Positions 1 to 8,830 of a stretch of DNA of 64,000 nucleotides are shown here, in pieces. Source of the stretch: Alcanivorax sp. S6407 (GTDB lineage Bacteria; Pseudomonadota; Gammaproteobacteria; Pseudomonadales; Alcanivoracaceae); NCBI RefSeq assembly GCF_023016115.1, contig NZ_JALKBH010000008.1, positions 79,073 to 143,072 on the forward strand. The letters run 5' to 3'. The translations under genes and the position numbers were made by a program. The notes beneath the pieces were generated by a model. It saw only the letters and a program-made list of their open reading frames with translations. It was not told where the DNA came from and did no database searches. How positions within the stretch are numbered: position 1 is the first letter of the stretch; the number at the start of each line of letters is the position of its first letter.

Positions 1-1156
1 CTATCCACTTGTAGTAGCTCTGGTGATGCTGCAGGGAGTTACTGCGTGGCCAGTACGGAAAGTCCGGCCAGCCACGGGTGGCATGGGGCCCCGGGGTACT
101 GGTGACCTGTTCCACCACCCCGGTGAGACCTTCCGGGCCGTGGTTTTCCGCGCAGTCATGCAGTGCATGGTCAACCCCGAACTTGTGGAAGGGGTCGCCG
201 TAGTTAATACGCCCGCCAATGAATTCGTAGGCGGAGATATGGCTGTGGGCATCCACGTAGCCAAAGATGTCGTCGTTATCCAGGCCCGGTACATTGCGGA
301 AGCGTTCCACATCACGGAGATAGATGGCGGGGCCCGGCGCTTCCACTTCGGCGCTAACCATGGCCTCGGGGTAACTGGCGCACTGTTCTGCCGGTGCCAG
401 GGTGAAGCGGGCATTGTCATCTTCCAGGCTGGGGGAGCTTAGGGTCAGCCCGTCATCACTGGCAGTCAGCAGCAGACCGGTGACTTGGGAGGCCAGCGTA
501 AAGCGCTCCCCTTCGCTGGGGTTAAGGTTCCAGACCGCCAGATCGCTGGCCCTGTCCACCTTGCCAAGGGCCGGCTGAACATCGATATCACCAATATTGT
601 CGCCCAGTCCGTCCAGGCTTTCGCCCAGCTCTCTCAGCAGGCCGCCCAGTGGGGCCACCGGGTCGAGGACCAGATTGAGGGTGTCGCCGAGACCAGAGAC
701 CAGATAGCTGACTTCGCCGATGAAGTTGCCACCTTGATCCAGAAACTCCCCGGCGGGATCACTGATGCCCAGCAGTTCGATGCTGCCGTAGGCTCCCGGA
801 GCGCGCTGGTAATCGGATACCAGCAGATAGCGGCCGAGGGCTGTGGGTTTGAGGTAAAAGGCAGTGGCGTCAGTGGCGTTCGTGGTCAGCTGGTAGCTGT
901 CTGCGTCAGCCTGCAGAAAGCGGCCTTCACTGGCGAGGGTGTAGCAGCTATTGGCAACGCTGTAGCGGGTCAGCGGTTGCGGTTCTTCCGGTGGCTTGTT
1001 GGGAGAGGGCGGGGGTGTCACAGGTTGCTGTTGATCCGTGGGCGATGTGTTCGCGCCCTGGGGCGCAGTGGCGCTGCTGCCTCCCCCTCCGCAGGCTGAC
1101 AGGAAAGTGGCAACAGCAGTAACTGCCACCAGTGGCAGTGTCTTGTTGATCGACAT
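1..1156 (-). CDS. Lipoprotein with hydrolase-like C-terminal region (partial, 3' end beyond window)
   Basis: The minus strand is open from an ATG at 1156 to the left edge (385 codons seen, no stop). The protein begins with a short hydrophobic signal and a lipobox L-S-A-C at residues 19-22 followed by Gly-Gly-Gly-Gly, so it is probably anchored to the outer membrane. A Pro/Gln-rich linker (about 35-60) follows. Residues about 65-265 look like a ligand-binding beta domain. From about residue 300 the sequence contains 'DAHSHISAYEFIGG', a metal-type His pair, then conserved 'GWPDFPYWP' and 'HHQSYYKW' stretches. These resemble bacterial proteins of the amidohydrolase/peptidase M19-like kind. The catalytic assignment is inference because the C-terminal part is missing. 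Long opposite-strand and out-of-frame readings here are shadows. Confidence 0.8.
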   Translation of the reverse strand, partial: MSINKTLPLVAVTAVATFLSACGGGGSSATAPQGANTSPTDQQQPVTPPPSPNKPPEEPQPLTRYSVANSCYTLASEGRFLQADADSYQLTTNATDATAFYLKPTALGRYLLVSDYQRAPGAYGSIELLGISDPAGEFLDQGGNFIGEVSYLVSGLGDTLNLVLDPVAPLGGLLRELGESLDGLGDNIGDIDVQPALGKVDRASDLAVWNLNPSEGERFTLASQVTGLLLTASDDGLTLSSPSLEDDNARFTLAPAEQCASYPEAMVSAEVEAPGPAIYLRDVERFRNVPGLDNDDIFGYVDAHSHISAYEFIGGRINYGDPFHKFGVDHALHDCAENHGPEGLTGVVEQVTSTPGPHATRGWPDFPYWPRSNSLQHHQSYYKWI

Positions 1157-2132
1157 GGCGTACCCCTCGGAGATCCATTCTGTTTGTCTGCGCACGAAGC
1201 TGTGATTGGAGTTATGAACGACGGCGCAATGTTATTGGTACGTTTGTACCTTTTTTGTGGGAGGAGGTGCTGTTGCAGATTTGTGAGGGTTCTTGACGCT
1301 TTCTTTACGGGTTGTAGTCGGGGGGAGAAAACAGTTTCGAGGGGCGAGGAGCGAGTTTCGAAAGGCAAACCCCGAATCCAGAATCAGCCCACCGGTTTGA
1401 GATTTTCGCAACTCGTTACTCGACACTCGCGTCGGTAATCCTTGCCTCGCTTGGGCTCGGATCGCTTGCAGGCAGGTTCTTTGTGCCGGGCAGTCTTCGG
1501 TTGTTACCTCCGTTGCACTCCGGCTCCCACTGCGAGGTATAGCGAGGGTTTTACTGATGCCAAAAGGCATGGAGGGAGGGGGCGGAATTTGATGTTGAGC
1601 CAATAAGAGGAGATTGTTTCCCTGATTCAAAAAAGAACAGGTGTTCTCATTTAATGTTGGTTAGGGTCTCGGAGGGGGTTAACGCTTAAGTGCCTTTATA
1701 TACAGGTATTTTATTATATCTTGCTAAATTTCCGCTTGAATGTGATTCGATAATTGAACGTTTGTACACAAAAGTCATGATTCTTGTTGGTGGAGAGATG
1801 AAAGGTTTGGGATGGGGGATAAGTGGGGCTGCGTCGGTACACATATTTACGCAAAGTGTTTGTTCTTGTGGAGCGGGACGCCCTCGTCATGGGCGCAGGG
1901 CTCCTCCAGGCCGGATCAGGCGGGTACGTCTGAAAGCCGCTGAAAATAGTGATGATAAAAGGAGGGATTAGGTTGCTGTAAATGAGGGTCTTGCCTTTGG
2001 GGGGCTCCGCCACGATGAGCAGATGTTTGCCTTCACCGCGCCTTGGGAGCGTGGCAGGCAATCAGGTAATGAGGCTTGTCGCTACGGCAGGGGGCCGGGC
2101 AAAAAATAATAATGAAACGTAATGGAGTACCT
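1157..2132. other. 976-bp intergenic region with one repeat element
   Basis: This gap between the divergent lipoprotein and barrel genes holds no convincing gene. It contains a heptamer-array inverted repeat (1334-1432), a REP-like tail sharing the words 'GCTCGGATCGCTTGCAGGCA' with 12983-13010, and an AT-rich stretch (about 1690-1800) that could carry promoters. A 115-residue minus-strand reading (1714-2061) has no recognisable domain or good ribosome site. Confidence 0.6.
1334..1432. repeat. Heptamer-array inverted repeat, GTTTCGA family, copy 1
   Basis: The left arm reads as four consecutive 7-bp units (GTTTCGA, GGGGCGA, GGAGCGA, GTTTCGA) at 1334-1361. The right arm is TTCGCAA, CTCGTTA, CTCGACA, CTCGCGT at 1405-1432, the same kind of unit in inverted orientation. 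About 43 bp lie between. The element is followed by a segment shared with 12963-13010. Copy 2 is at 12863-12962. Confidence 0.75.
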
Positions 2133-3410
2133 ATGGAGTTTTTAGGCAGGGCTGCGGTTGCCATGGTGTTGTCTACCATATCGGCAACTGCTTTCGCAGA
2201 AATGACGCTGGAAGAACGTCTCGCAGAGGCAGAAAAGCGTCTCCAGGTTCTTGAGCAGCAACCTCAGGTCAGTACCAGTCTGGATGAGAAAATCAAGATT
2301 GATGGCTTCATGACCTTCGCCATGGAGCGTTCCTCGGGTACACGCTCATCTTCAGGAGAGCGTCTTGTGTTTTCCGAAGACGTGGCCAGTGATGAGTGGA
2401 ACATGAACAGCCTGACCCGTGCGGGGATCCAGTTTTCCGGGGAGATCAATGAAAAAACGGAAGCGGTTGTTCAAGTACTCGGCCGAGCGGATGAGAACTA
2501 CGATGCGGGAGTGCAGTGGGCGTATGTGTCCTATGAGCTTGCGCCATCATTGAAGGCACGAGCGGGGCGCCTTGTACTGCCTTTTTACCTGCACTCTCAA
2601 TATACCCAGGTGGGTTATGCCTATAACTGGGTTACCTTGCCGGAGGAAATGTATTCAGTCATTCCTCTGGATACCCATGAGGGGATTGATCTGACCTGGA
2701 AGCTGTTAACCGGGCCGGTAGCCAGCAGTATCAACGTGTTTTGGGGCGGCATGGATGTTCCTGCCAACGGTCTGCAATTCAAGGTGCGAGATCAGCATGG
2801 GGCCAATATTCGTTCAGACGCAGGGAACTGGTCACTCTGGTACAGCTATACGAATAGCCGGGTAAGCGTGGATCTTTCGCCGCTGGCACCGGATCCGTTG
2901 CTTGTGCCTGCCTTCACTGCCCTGAACATGGATGAGCACTATGCCTACTTTACCGGTGTGGGCCTGCAGTACGACAACGGTTCATTCTTCACTCTTGGTG
3001 AGGTCGGACGGCTGGATCTCTCAACCCCCAGTCACTGGTTTCCCCGGCTTGAGTCTGCCTACGTCACCATGGGATATCGCATTGGCAAGCTGACTCCCCA
3101 GGTCACCTGGGCGAGGATTGACCATAGTGATTTTGGTCATGTGGATACTTCCAATCCGGTGGCGCCACTGATATTTGATAATTTTGCAGACCGTCAGAAA
3201 AGCTGGACCTTTACAGCGCGATACGACCTGACGCCGGGCCTGGCACTCAAAGCTGAAGTGACGCGCAACTATGATATTGGCGACAGTGAATACCCTTCCA
3301 AAGGGTTGTATGACAGCAGCTGCGATGTTGCGACAGCGGGGGTGGGCTGTGGGCAGCCTGATGATGATGATCCGATGATCTACCGCCTGGCGGTGGAAAC
3401 GGTTTTTTAA
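2133..3410 (+). CDS. Outer-membrane beta-barrel (porin-like), module copy 1
   Basis: The protein has 425 residues with a signal peptide ending near ATAFA. A short coiled coil follows ('LEERLAEAEKRLQVLEQQ'), then a long alternating, aromatic-rich region typical of an outer-membrane barrel that ends in Phe, as barrels usually do. The start at ATG 2133 is preferred because GGAG lies 5 nt upstream; ATG 2112 and TTG 2076 are in frame but have poor sites. It is clearly homologous to the barrels at 6902, 8831 and 10765 (shared 'NYDA.VQWA', 'HSQY..VGYAY', 'DNGSF', 'GYR.GK..P.VTW', final '..VF') but is the most divergent of the four and lacks their 'ITYGLTRHDVH'-type segment. The substrate is unknown; by family style it could be a porin. 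The mini-PstS gene follows after 12 nt. Confidence 0.85.
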   Translation: MEFLGRAAVAMVLSTISATAFAEMTLEERLAEAEKRLQVLEQQPQVSTSLDEKIKIDGFMTFAMERSSGTRSSSGERLVFSEDVASDEWNMNSLTRAGIQFSGEINEKTEAVVQVLGRADENYDAGVQWAYVSYELAPSLKARAGRLVLPFYLHSQYTQVGYAYNWVTLPEEMYSVIPLDTHEGIDLTWKLLTGPVASSINVFWGGMDVPANGLQFKVRDQHGANIRSDAGNWSLWYSYTNSRVSVDLSPLAPDPLLVPAFTALNMDEHYAYFTGVGLQYDNGSFFTLGEVGRLDLSTPSHWFPRLESAYVTMGYRIGKLTPQVTWARIDHSDFGHVDTSNPVAPLIFDNFADRQKSWTFTARYDLTPGLALKAEVTRNYDIGDSEYPSKGLYDSSCDVATAGVGCGQPDDDDPMIYRLAVETVF

Positions 3411-3422
3411 GGGAGGATTGTC

Positions 3423-3839
3423 ATGAAAAATAAAATGATTGTAATGCTGCTCTCCCTGATATGTCCGGTTCTGGTGGATGCGCAGATGCTGGTGGTGGCT
3501 GCATCCAATTCGGAACTTGCGTCACTGAGTGAAAGCAGTGTTAGGCAACTTTATATGGGGAATACACGCAGTGCAGGTGGTTCCGCGGTTCTGTTACTGG
3601 ACATGCCTGAGGGTAGTACCTCGCGAAAGTCGTTCTATCGTCGCGTGGCTGACAAGAGTGAATCCCAGCTCAAATCCTACTGGGCACGGATGATCTTTAC
3701 CGGCAGGGGAACTCCGCCCAGGCAGGTGGGGAGTGCGCAGGAAATGGTCAGCACGTTGAAGGCAAACCCGGGAATGTTGGGTTACCTGGAAGAGCGGGAC
3801 TTGCAGCCAGGATTGAAAGTGCTTTTGCGATTACCTTGA
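3423..3839 (+). CDS. Small secreted PstS-like (PBP-domain) protein, module copy 1
   Basis: The 138-residue protein has a signal peptide (cleavage near VDAQ) and a strong GGGAGG ribosome site. Its core 'SESSVRQLYMGNTRSAGGS' and 'LKSYWARMIFTGRGTPPR' match the short PBP-like proteins often named phosphate ABC transporter substrate-binding protein. It is about half the size of a true PstS, and no PstA/B/C genes are nearby, so transport by an ABC system is not supported here. It pairs with the upstream barrel (12-nt gap) and a terminator follows. Periplasmic ligand binding or sensing is a reasonable guess. It has paralogues at 8221, 10119 and 12085. Confidence 0.85.
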   Translation: MKNKMIVMLLSLICPVLVDAQMLVVAASNSELASLSESSVRQLYMGNTRSAGGSAVLLLDMPEGSTSRKSFYRRVADKSESQLKSYWARMIFTGRGTPPRQVGSAQEMVSTLKANPGMLGYLEERDLQPGLKVLLRLP

Positions 3840-3852
3840 GGTAATGAACAGA

Positions 3853-3882
3853 AATGGCCAGCCGACGCTGGCCATTTTTTTA
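3853..3882 (+). terminator. Rho-independent terminator after module copy 1
   Basis: A stem AATGGCCAGC / GCTGGCCATT with a 4-nt loop is followed by a T run. It lies 14 nt after the mini-PstS stop and before the convergent UbiB-type gene. Confidence 0.85.
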
Positions 3883-3902
3883 CCGCAACCTCAGATCAAA
3901 TC

Positions 3903-5498
3903 TCAGGCCGCGACCTGTTGTGAGTGGCCATCGATGGGTTTGGTCAGGTAACCCAGCATCAGGTTGGCGATGTCGATGTCGGGCTGGTAATGCAGGAACA
4001 AGCCGCCCAGGGTGCCGAAGACTCGGGCCAGCATGATGAAGTCATCAGGCATGCTTTCCACCGGGTCCTGTTCCAGCTGGCCGAGCAGGTCGGCCAGTTG
4101 CTGCATCACCGCTTCAGAGGAAGGCCAGCCGTCTTGCTGATCCGGGTTGATAATAGCTTCGCGGACCTGGTCGAGAATGGCTGAAACGAACGCCAGCAAG
4201 GTGTCGGATCGGCCGCTGCGAGTGCGGAAACCCAGTTTTTCCAGTGTCTCGGCAATCACGGTGGGCTCATCAACCACACAGGCCTGCAGCACCCGGAAGT
4301 AACCGTGGCGGGCTTCACGGCTGATGGCCTGGCTGCAACCGAAATCCAGCAGCACCAGCTCACCCTGATCTGACACCATGATATTTCCCGGGTGTGGATC
4401 AGCATGGAAATGACCGCCGTGCAGCACCTGGCTGAACCAGGCATCCAGCAGGCGGTGCAGAACCAGATTTAGGGCGGCAGGGTTGTGCTGTGCCAGTTCA
4501 TCGAGCACCACGGTCAGCTTGCGACCCTTGATGAAGGCGGTGGTCAACACCCGGCGGGTGCTCAGCGAAGACACCAGTGCCGGTGTCGTGACCCCTTCCA
4601 CGTTGTTCAGTTGGTTGCCGATGCTGTCGAGAATGCGTGCTTCGCGCTCATAGTCCAGCTCTTCCCGGACGGTGCGCTGAATTTCGCGAACAATCGTATC
4701 GGTATCAATGGGCGGCAGGGCGCTTTTCACGGCATCCACAAAGACTTTGAGAATAGCCATGTCCAGTTCCACCAGTTCATCCAGTCCCGGCCGCTGAATC
4801 TTTACCGCCACCTCGGTGCCGTCTGCGAGCCGTGCCTGATGAACCTGGCCAATACTGGCTGCCGCCAGGGGGTGCGGATTGAATTCGGCAAATAATTCCT
4901 CCAGTGGTTTGCCGAAGTCTTCCTCGATCACGGTGCGAACCTCTTCAAAGGCAATCGGGCTGACCTGATCCTGAAGAATGGCGAGAGCATCGACCCAGGG
5001 TTGTGGCAACAAGTCGGGACGGCTGGAGAGCAACTGGCCGATTTTCAAAAAGGCGCCACCCTGCTTTTGAGAGGTTTCCAGGAAGCGCTGGGCATTGCGT
5101 TCATGCAGGGCCATCAGGGCCTTGTCGCGCATACTGGCGGGCAAAAACGCCGAGCGGGTGTTCCACAGGCGGTAGCTGGTGAGGATCTTGGTCAGCATCC
5201 AGCCGGTTACGCTCAGGCGCTTGAGGCGGGCGGGCCAGCGCCGTGCCTCGTCAGCCAGCTGTTGCATCTCCTCGTTCACGGCATTGGCGCCGCGACCGAT
5301 GGCCTGGCAGGCGCGGAACGCCTGGTCGGCCAGGTCTCGGCCCTGCCAGGCGGCAGATTCAATGGCCTTGATACAGCCATTGATCACCGCCAGCCAGGCC
5401 TTGAGCCCGCTGTCCTGCTGACGCTGATCAGCAAAGTCGGTCAGTGGCTGCCAGGCAGCGCTGGAGTCCTGAATGTGTTTTGTGTCGTGGTCGCTCAT
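3903..5498 (-). CDS. ABC1/UbiB-family atypical kinase
   Basis: The 531-residue protein belongs to the AarF/UbiB/ADCK family. It shows the KxGQ motif ('KIGQLLSSRPDLLP'), the Ala-rich nucleotide loop ('AAASIGQVHQA'), the catalytic-type Lys in 'AVKIQRPG', 'EELDYEREA', the 'HFHADPHPGNIM' catalytic loop and 'LLDFG' metal site. Family members support ubiquinone synthesis or lipid homeostasis, but the C-terminal transmembrane helices of classical UbiB are not obvious and no ubi genes are adjacent, so this is a UbiB-like paralogue and not confidently UbiB itself. The start is taken at ATG 5498 (AAGGG 9 nt upstream); an in-frame GTG two codons earlier is possible. It is convergent with module copy 1 and divergent from the glutathione transferase. 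Confidence 0.9.
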   Translation of the reverse strand: MSDHDTKHIQDSSAAWQPLTDFADQRQQDSGLKAWLAVINGCIKAIESAAWQGRDLADQAFRACQAIGRGANAVNEEMQQLADEARRWPARLKRLSVTGWMLTKILTSYRLWNTRSAFLPASMRDKALMALHERNAQRFLETSQKQGGAFLKIGQLLSSRPDLLPQPWVDALAILQDQVSPIAFEEVRTVIEEDFGKPLEELFAEFNPHPLAAASIGQVHQARLADGTEVAVKIQRPGLDELVELDMAILKVFVDAVKSALPPIDTDTIVREIQRTVREELDYEREARILDSIGNQLNNVEGVTTPALVSSLSTRRVLTTAFIKGRKLTVVLDELAQHNPAALNLVLHRLLDAWFSQVLHGGHFHADPHPGNIMVSDQGELVLLDFGCSQAISREARHGYFRVLQACVVDEPTVIAETLEKLGFRTRSGRSDTLLAFVSAILDQVREAIINPDQQDGWPSSEAVMQQLADLLGQLEQDPVESMPDDFIMLARVFGTLGGLFLHYQPDIDIANLMLGYLTKPIDGHSQQVAA

Positions 5499-5805
5499 GC
5501 TCACGCACCCTTGTTGGTGAATAAGTGTTCACAATGTAGCTGGCTTAAAGTCGGCACGCAAGACAAAATGCACAGGTGTTCACTTTTGGTTCGGTAGACG
5601 GTGGAGGGGCAGGAGACGCCAAAAATGGCTTTATGCAACTTTAGGAGGTCAATAAAGCTATGGGTGAGTGCACAGTGAAGCAGTAACAAAGTGTGCGGAA
5701 AATTCCCTCAAAATTGTACGAAAGGATCATTTCCGAGTGTTTTCTGACATTGACGATGTGACTGACTGGTCGCAGTCTGAAGCCTCTTTTGAATAGAGGC
5801 AGAAC
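5499..5805. promoter_or_regulatory. Divergent promoter region with repeated GTGTTCAC word
   Basis: This 307-bp gap separates the divergent UbiB-like and glutathione transferase genes. It contains a near-palindrome GTGAATAAGTGTTCAC (5517-5532) and a second GTGTTCAC (5576-5583) about 50 bp away, a layout that could be a repressor operator controlling the kinase gene. No regulator gene is adjacent, so the role is inference. The rest is AT-leaning sequence with no gene. Confidence 0.3.
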
Positions 5806-6726
5806 ATGTCTGATTTGATCCTTCATCACTATGCGCTTTCTCCCTTTTCCGAAAAGGTGCGAGCCATGCTGGGCTATACCGGTCTGTCCTGGCAGTCGGT
5901 GACCACGGATGAAATGCCGCCGCGGCCCATGCTGGCTCCACTGGCAGGGGGGTATCGGAAGATTCCGGTGGCCCAGATCGGAGCGGATGTGTTCTGCGAT
6001 ACCCGCACGATCACCCGGGAAATAGCCCGCCTTGCCGGTAAGCCCGAGTTGGCGCTGGAAGGGGTGGATGACGAGGTTCGCGCTTTCGTGGCAGAAACCG
6101 ACCTCACCCTGTTCATGGCCGTGATGATGTCCTCGGTGGGATTGCGCGTGAACATCAAGCTGTTCCGGGCTATGCCTTTCGGGCAGCTACTACGTTTCTT
6201 CAAGGACCGTATCCATATCGGTCGCACTTCCAATGTTCCGCGTATGAGCCTCAAGGAAGCCCGGGCGAAAACCCGTGAGCATCTGGCCGATATGGAAGCC
6301 CGCTTGCAAGGCAAGGATTGGCTTTTCGGCGACAAGCCCTGCATCGCGGATTTCAGTGCCTATCACGCGTTGTGGTTCCTGCGGGAAGTGGCAGAGTCAA
6401 AAACACTAAAGGATTTTCCGGCCGTGCTGGCCTGGATGGATCGCATCAAGGCGTTTGGTCATGGCGAAAGCGCGCCCCTGAGCCAGGAAGCCGCGCTGGA
6501 CAAGGCCCGGCAAAGTGCCCCGCTGGCTTTGCCCGAGTCCACCTTGACCCCTGCTTTGTTGGGCAAGACGGTGCAGGTGGCGCCTACAGACTATGGCCAG
6601 GTTCCCTCCAAAGGCGAGTTGGTCTTTCAGGGTGACAACCGCATCGTACTGGCTCTGGCCAATGCGGGCGGTTCAACGGTACATGTGCATTTCCCGGAAG
6701 CGGGATTTGCGGTGCAGTCAGCATAG
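5806..6726 (+). CDS. Glutathione S-transferase family protein with C-terminal extension
   Basis: The 306-residue protein has an N-terminal thioredoxin-like GST domain (about 1-80; 'YALSPFSEKVRAML', 'KIPVAQI') and a helical GST C-terminal domain (about 95-215; 'LFGDKPCIADFSAYHALWF'). Classical GSTs end near residue 220. This one carries about 85 further residues, from about 'LPESTLTPALLGKTVQVAP' to the end, that read as a small beta-rich domain. The function is glutathione-dependent conjugation or reduction by family; the substrate is unknown. It has a good GAGG ribosome site. It sits alone between module copies 1 and 2 and may be an independent transcription unit. Confidence 0.88.
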   Translation: MSDLILHHYALSPFSEKVRAMLGYTGLSWQSVTTDEMPPRPMLAPLAGGYRKIPVAQIGADVFCDTRTITREIARLAGKPELALEGVDDEVRAFVAETDLTLFMAVMMSSVGLRVNIKLFRAMPFGQLLRFFKDRIHIGRTSNVPRMSLKEARAKTREHLADMEARLQGKDWLFGDKPCIADFSAYHALWFLREVAESKTLKDFPAVLAWMDRIKAFGHGESAPLSQEAALDKARQSAPLALPESTLTPALLGKTVQVAPTDYGQVPSKGELVFQGDNRIVLALANAGGSTVHVHFPEAGFAVQSA

Positions 6727-6842
6727 TAAACGGCCATTGGCTGACATCATTCTGTCACTCAGAAAAGAGCGTTTATCGGTTTTGTGGTTTGCCGCACAGT
6801 TGATAACTGGCTGCCAGCACAAAACAAGGGTTTAAATGAGGG

Positions 6843-6892
6843 CTCGGCATCAATAACAAAAAAAGATGTCGGGCATTGATAACAAAAAGACA
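6843..6892 (+). repeat. Tandem direct repeat in the leader of module copy 2
   Basis: Two adjacent imperfect copies of about 24 bp, 'CTCGGCATCAATAACAAAAA...' at 6843-6865 and 'TCGGGCATTGATAACAAAAA...' at 6869-6892, lie directly before the ribosome site AGGGGAAA of the barrel gene. They could be a duplicated leader segment or a regulatory site. Confidence 0.6.
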
Positions 6893-6901
6893 GGGGAAAT
6901 C

Positions 6902-8208
6902 ATGGAATCACGATTGAAGTTGCTCGGAGCTCTGGCTCTGGCAGCGTCGGGGGCAGTGCATGCCGCCGATGCGGCCTCGCTGGAGGACCTGGAGCAGCGG
7001 TTATCCAGGCTGGAGGCACAGGGGCATGACTATAATGCATCCTCCGCCGACTGGACCGACCGCGTCACTGTGAACGGTTTTATTACCTACGGGCTGACTC
7101 GCCATGACGTGCACCAGAAGCAGGGCGGGGCACTCAATCCAGATGCAGGCAGCCGATTCAATTACCTCGAGCGCGTGACCGATGAGGTCTCCCACCGGGA
7201 ATTGTCCCGTGCGGGTATCCAGTTCAATGCCGATGTCAACGACAAGACCAAGGTGGTTGTGCAGATGCTGGCCCGCGGCAGAGACAACTACGATGCCGAA
7301 ATCCAGTGGGCCTATGTTGAATACAAGCTGCATCCTTCTGTGCGTTGGCGGGGTGGGCGACTGTTGCTGCCCAACTCCATGCACTCGCAGTATTACAACG
7401 TAGGTTATGCCTACCATTGGGCTGCGTTGCCCAGTGAGGTGTATGACATCGTGCCGTTCGACACCATGGACGGTATGGATGTGACCTGGAGCTTCAACAC
7501 CGGCTCCCTGTCCCATGATCTCAGTGCTTTCTATGGCAGTCTGGATGTGCCGGATAATACCCTGCCTGCGACCATCACTTATCAGGGGCGCGACTATGGC
7601 GGTATCAATCTGCGTTCCCGCTGGGGTGATCTGAGTACCTATCTGAGCTACAGCCACGCCAAGCTGACCGCAGACCTGTCTCCTGTTGATGCTGCACTGG
7701 GTCTGCCTCCAACATTTGCTGCTGCATCTATTGATGTGCCAGCATCTCCGGTACCAGCGTTGGTTTCACCTACGACAACGGCAAGTTCATGCTGATGGGT
7801 GAACGTTCCGATCTGGATCCCAAGGCCTGGTTCCCCTATCGCTGGGGCGGCTATGTGAGCACCGGTTATCGGTTCGGCAAGTGGATGCCTCATGTGACCT
7901 GGGGCGCCACTAACTCCAGTGATATTTCCGCAGTGCTGGATAACAAGACGCCTGCCGACTTTGCTGATGACCAGCTGGCACAAAGCAATATGATTCGCGG
8001 CAAGAGCTGGACTTGGGGGGTGCGTTATGAACTGGCCTCCGGTATCGACCTGAAGGTCGAGGCTCAGCGTTTCTACGACATGAGTGATTCCAAGTACGAG
8101 CGCACTGGCAGCAACGTGAACGGCATGTTCAGTTCCAGCGTGACGGCGGGGGCTCTCGAGGACGAGAATCCCATGGTATATCGCATCGCTGTCGATGCCG
8201 TATTTTAA
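6902..8208 (+). pseudogene. Outer-membrane beta-barrel, module copy 2, frameshifted
   Basis: This barrel gene is homologous to copies 3 and 4. It starts at ATG 6902 (AGGGGAAA just upstream), has a signal peptide ending GAVHA and a coiled coil ('LEDLEQRLSRLEAQ'), and runs in frame to about 7738, where the frame breaks. The original frame ends at 7795, while the rest of the barrel ('SISGTSVGFTYDNGKFMLMGER' onward, ending 'VDAVF') continues in another frame to 8208. Restoring one base at 7736-7740 (GTGCC to GTGGCC) rejoins the frames as V-A-S-I-S-G. Both sides keep normal codon use, so this is a very recent mutation or a sequencing error. If real, a truncated barrel is made. The mini-PstS partner downstream is intact. 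Confidence 0.85.
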
Positions 8209-8220
8209 GAGGAGGCCATG

Positions 8221-8640
8221 ATGAAATTATTCAAGCAATGTCTGGCCGCTCTTATCATTCTCCTGCCGTTGCAGGTGATGGCAGAGGTAGTGGTCGTCGT
8301 AGGAAAAGATTCTCCCATTTCCAGTCTCAGTGAAAGCCAGTTGCGCCAGCTGTATCTGGAAGGTTCTGGTCGTATCGGTGGTACCAGTGTGAAAGCTCTG
8401 GATTTGCCGGAAGACAATCGTGCCCGCAAGGAATTTTATCAGGAAGCCGTAGGCAAGACCCCGGCCCAGATGAAAAGTTACTGGGCGCGGATGATCTTCA
8501 CCGGCCGTGGTGCTCCGCCGCGTATGGTGTCTGGTAATCGTGCCATGCAGGTAATGCTGGAAAACAATCCTGAGCTGATTGGCTACCTGCCAGGGGATCA
8601 GGTTTCCAGTGGTCTCAAGGTACTTTACCGCTTGCCCTGA
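8221..8640 (+). CDS. Small secreted PstS-like protein, module copy 2
   Basis: The 139-residue protein has a signal peptide (cleavage near VMAE), then 'VVVVGKDSPISSLSESQLRQ', 'ALDLPE', 'MKSYWARMIFTGRGAPPR' and a final 'LKVLYRLP'. It is closely related to the copies at 10119 and 12085 and more distantly to 3423. Start ATG 8221 is 5 nt from a GAGGAGG site; ATG 8218 is too close. It begins 12 nt after the barrel stop and is followed by a terminator. It has a single short PBP-like lobe; binding of phosphate or another anion is inferred from the family only. Confidence 0.88.
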   Translation: MKLFKQCLAALIILLPLQVMAEVVVVVGKDSPISSLSESQLRQLYLEGSGRIGGTSVKALDLPEDNRARKEFYQEAVGKTPAQMKSYWARMIFTGRGAPPRMVSGNRAMQVMLENNPELIGYLPGDQVSSGLKVLYRLP

Positions 8641-8664
8641 GAGGGTTGATTGAGTGGTACTTTC

Positions 8665-8698
8665 AAGCCGCCGGACGGTTTCCGTCCGGCGGCTTTTT
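8665..8698 (+). terminator. Rho-independent terminator after module copy 2
   Basis: A GC-rich stem GCCGCCGGACGG / CCGTCCGGCGGC with a short loop is followed by TTTTT. It lies 25 nt after the stop and separates copies 2 and 3 into different transcripts. Confidence 0.9.
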
Positions 8699-8830
8699 GA
8701 TGCCTGCTTTTGTTACTCTTTGGCCATGTGGTGGCGGTTTGCCACCATGCACAACAATGTGAATATCGATTTTTTTGGTGGCTTGGTGGCCGCTATCACT
8801 TGCGAAGTACAAGAATATTACGAGGACAAA

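Noticed and set aside
485..1099. A 204-codon plus-strand frame near the left edge
   Set aside because: The minus-strand lipoprotein frame is continuous through this region with a lipobox and normal codon use.
1714..2061. 115-codon minus-strand frame in the 976-bp gap
   Set aside because: No ribosome site, no domain and low-complexity composition.
2076..2132. Longer N-terminus for barrel copy 1 from TTG 2076 or ATG 2112
   Set aside because: ATG 2133 has the better ribosome site and begins the signal peptide directly.
8654..8830. Longer N-terminus for barrel copy 3
   Set aside because: It would start inside the terminator of copy 2 and place the signal peptide internally.
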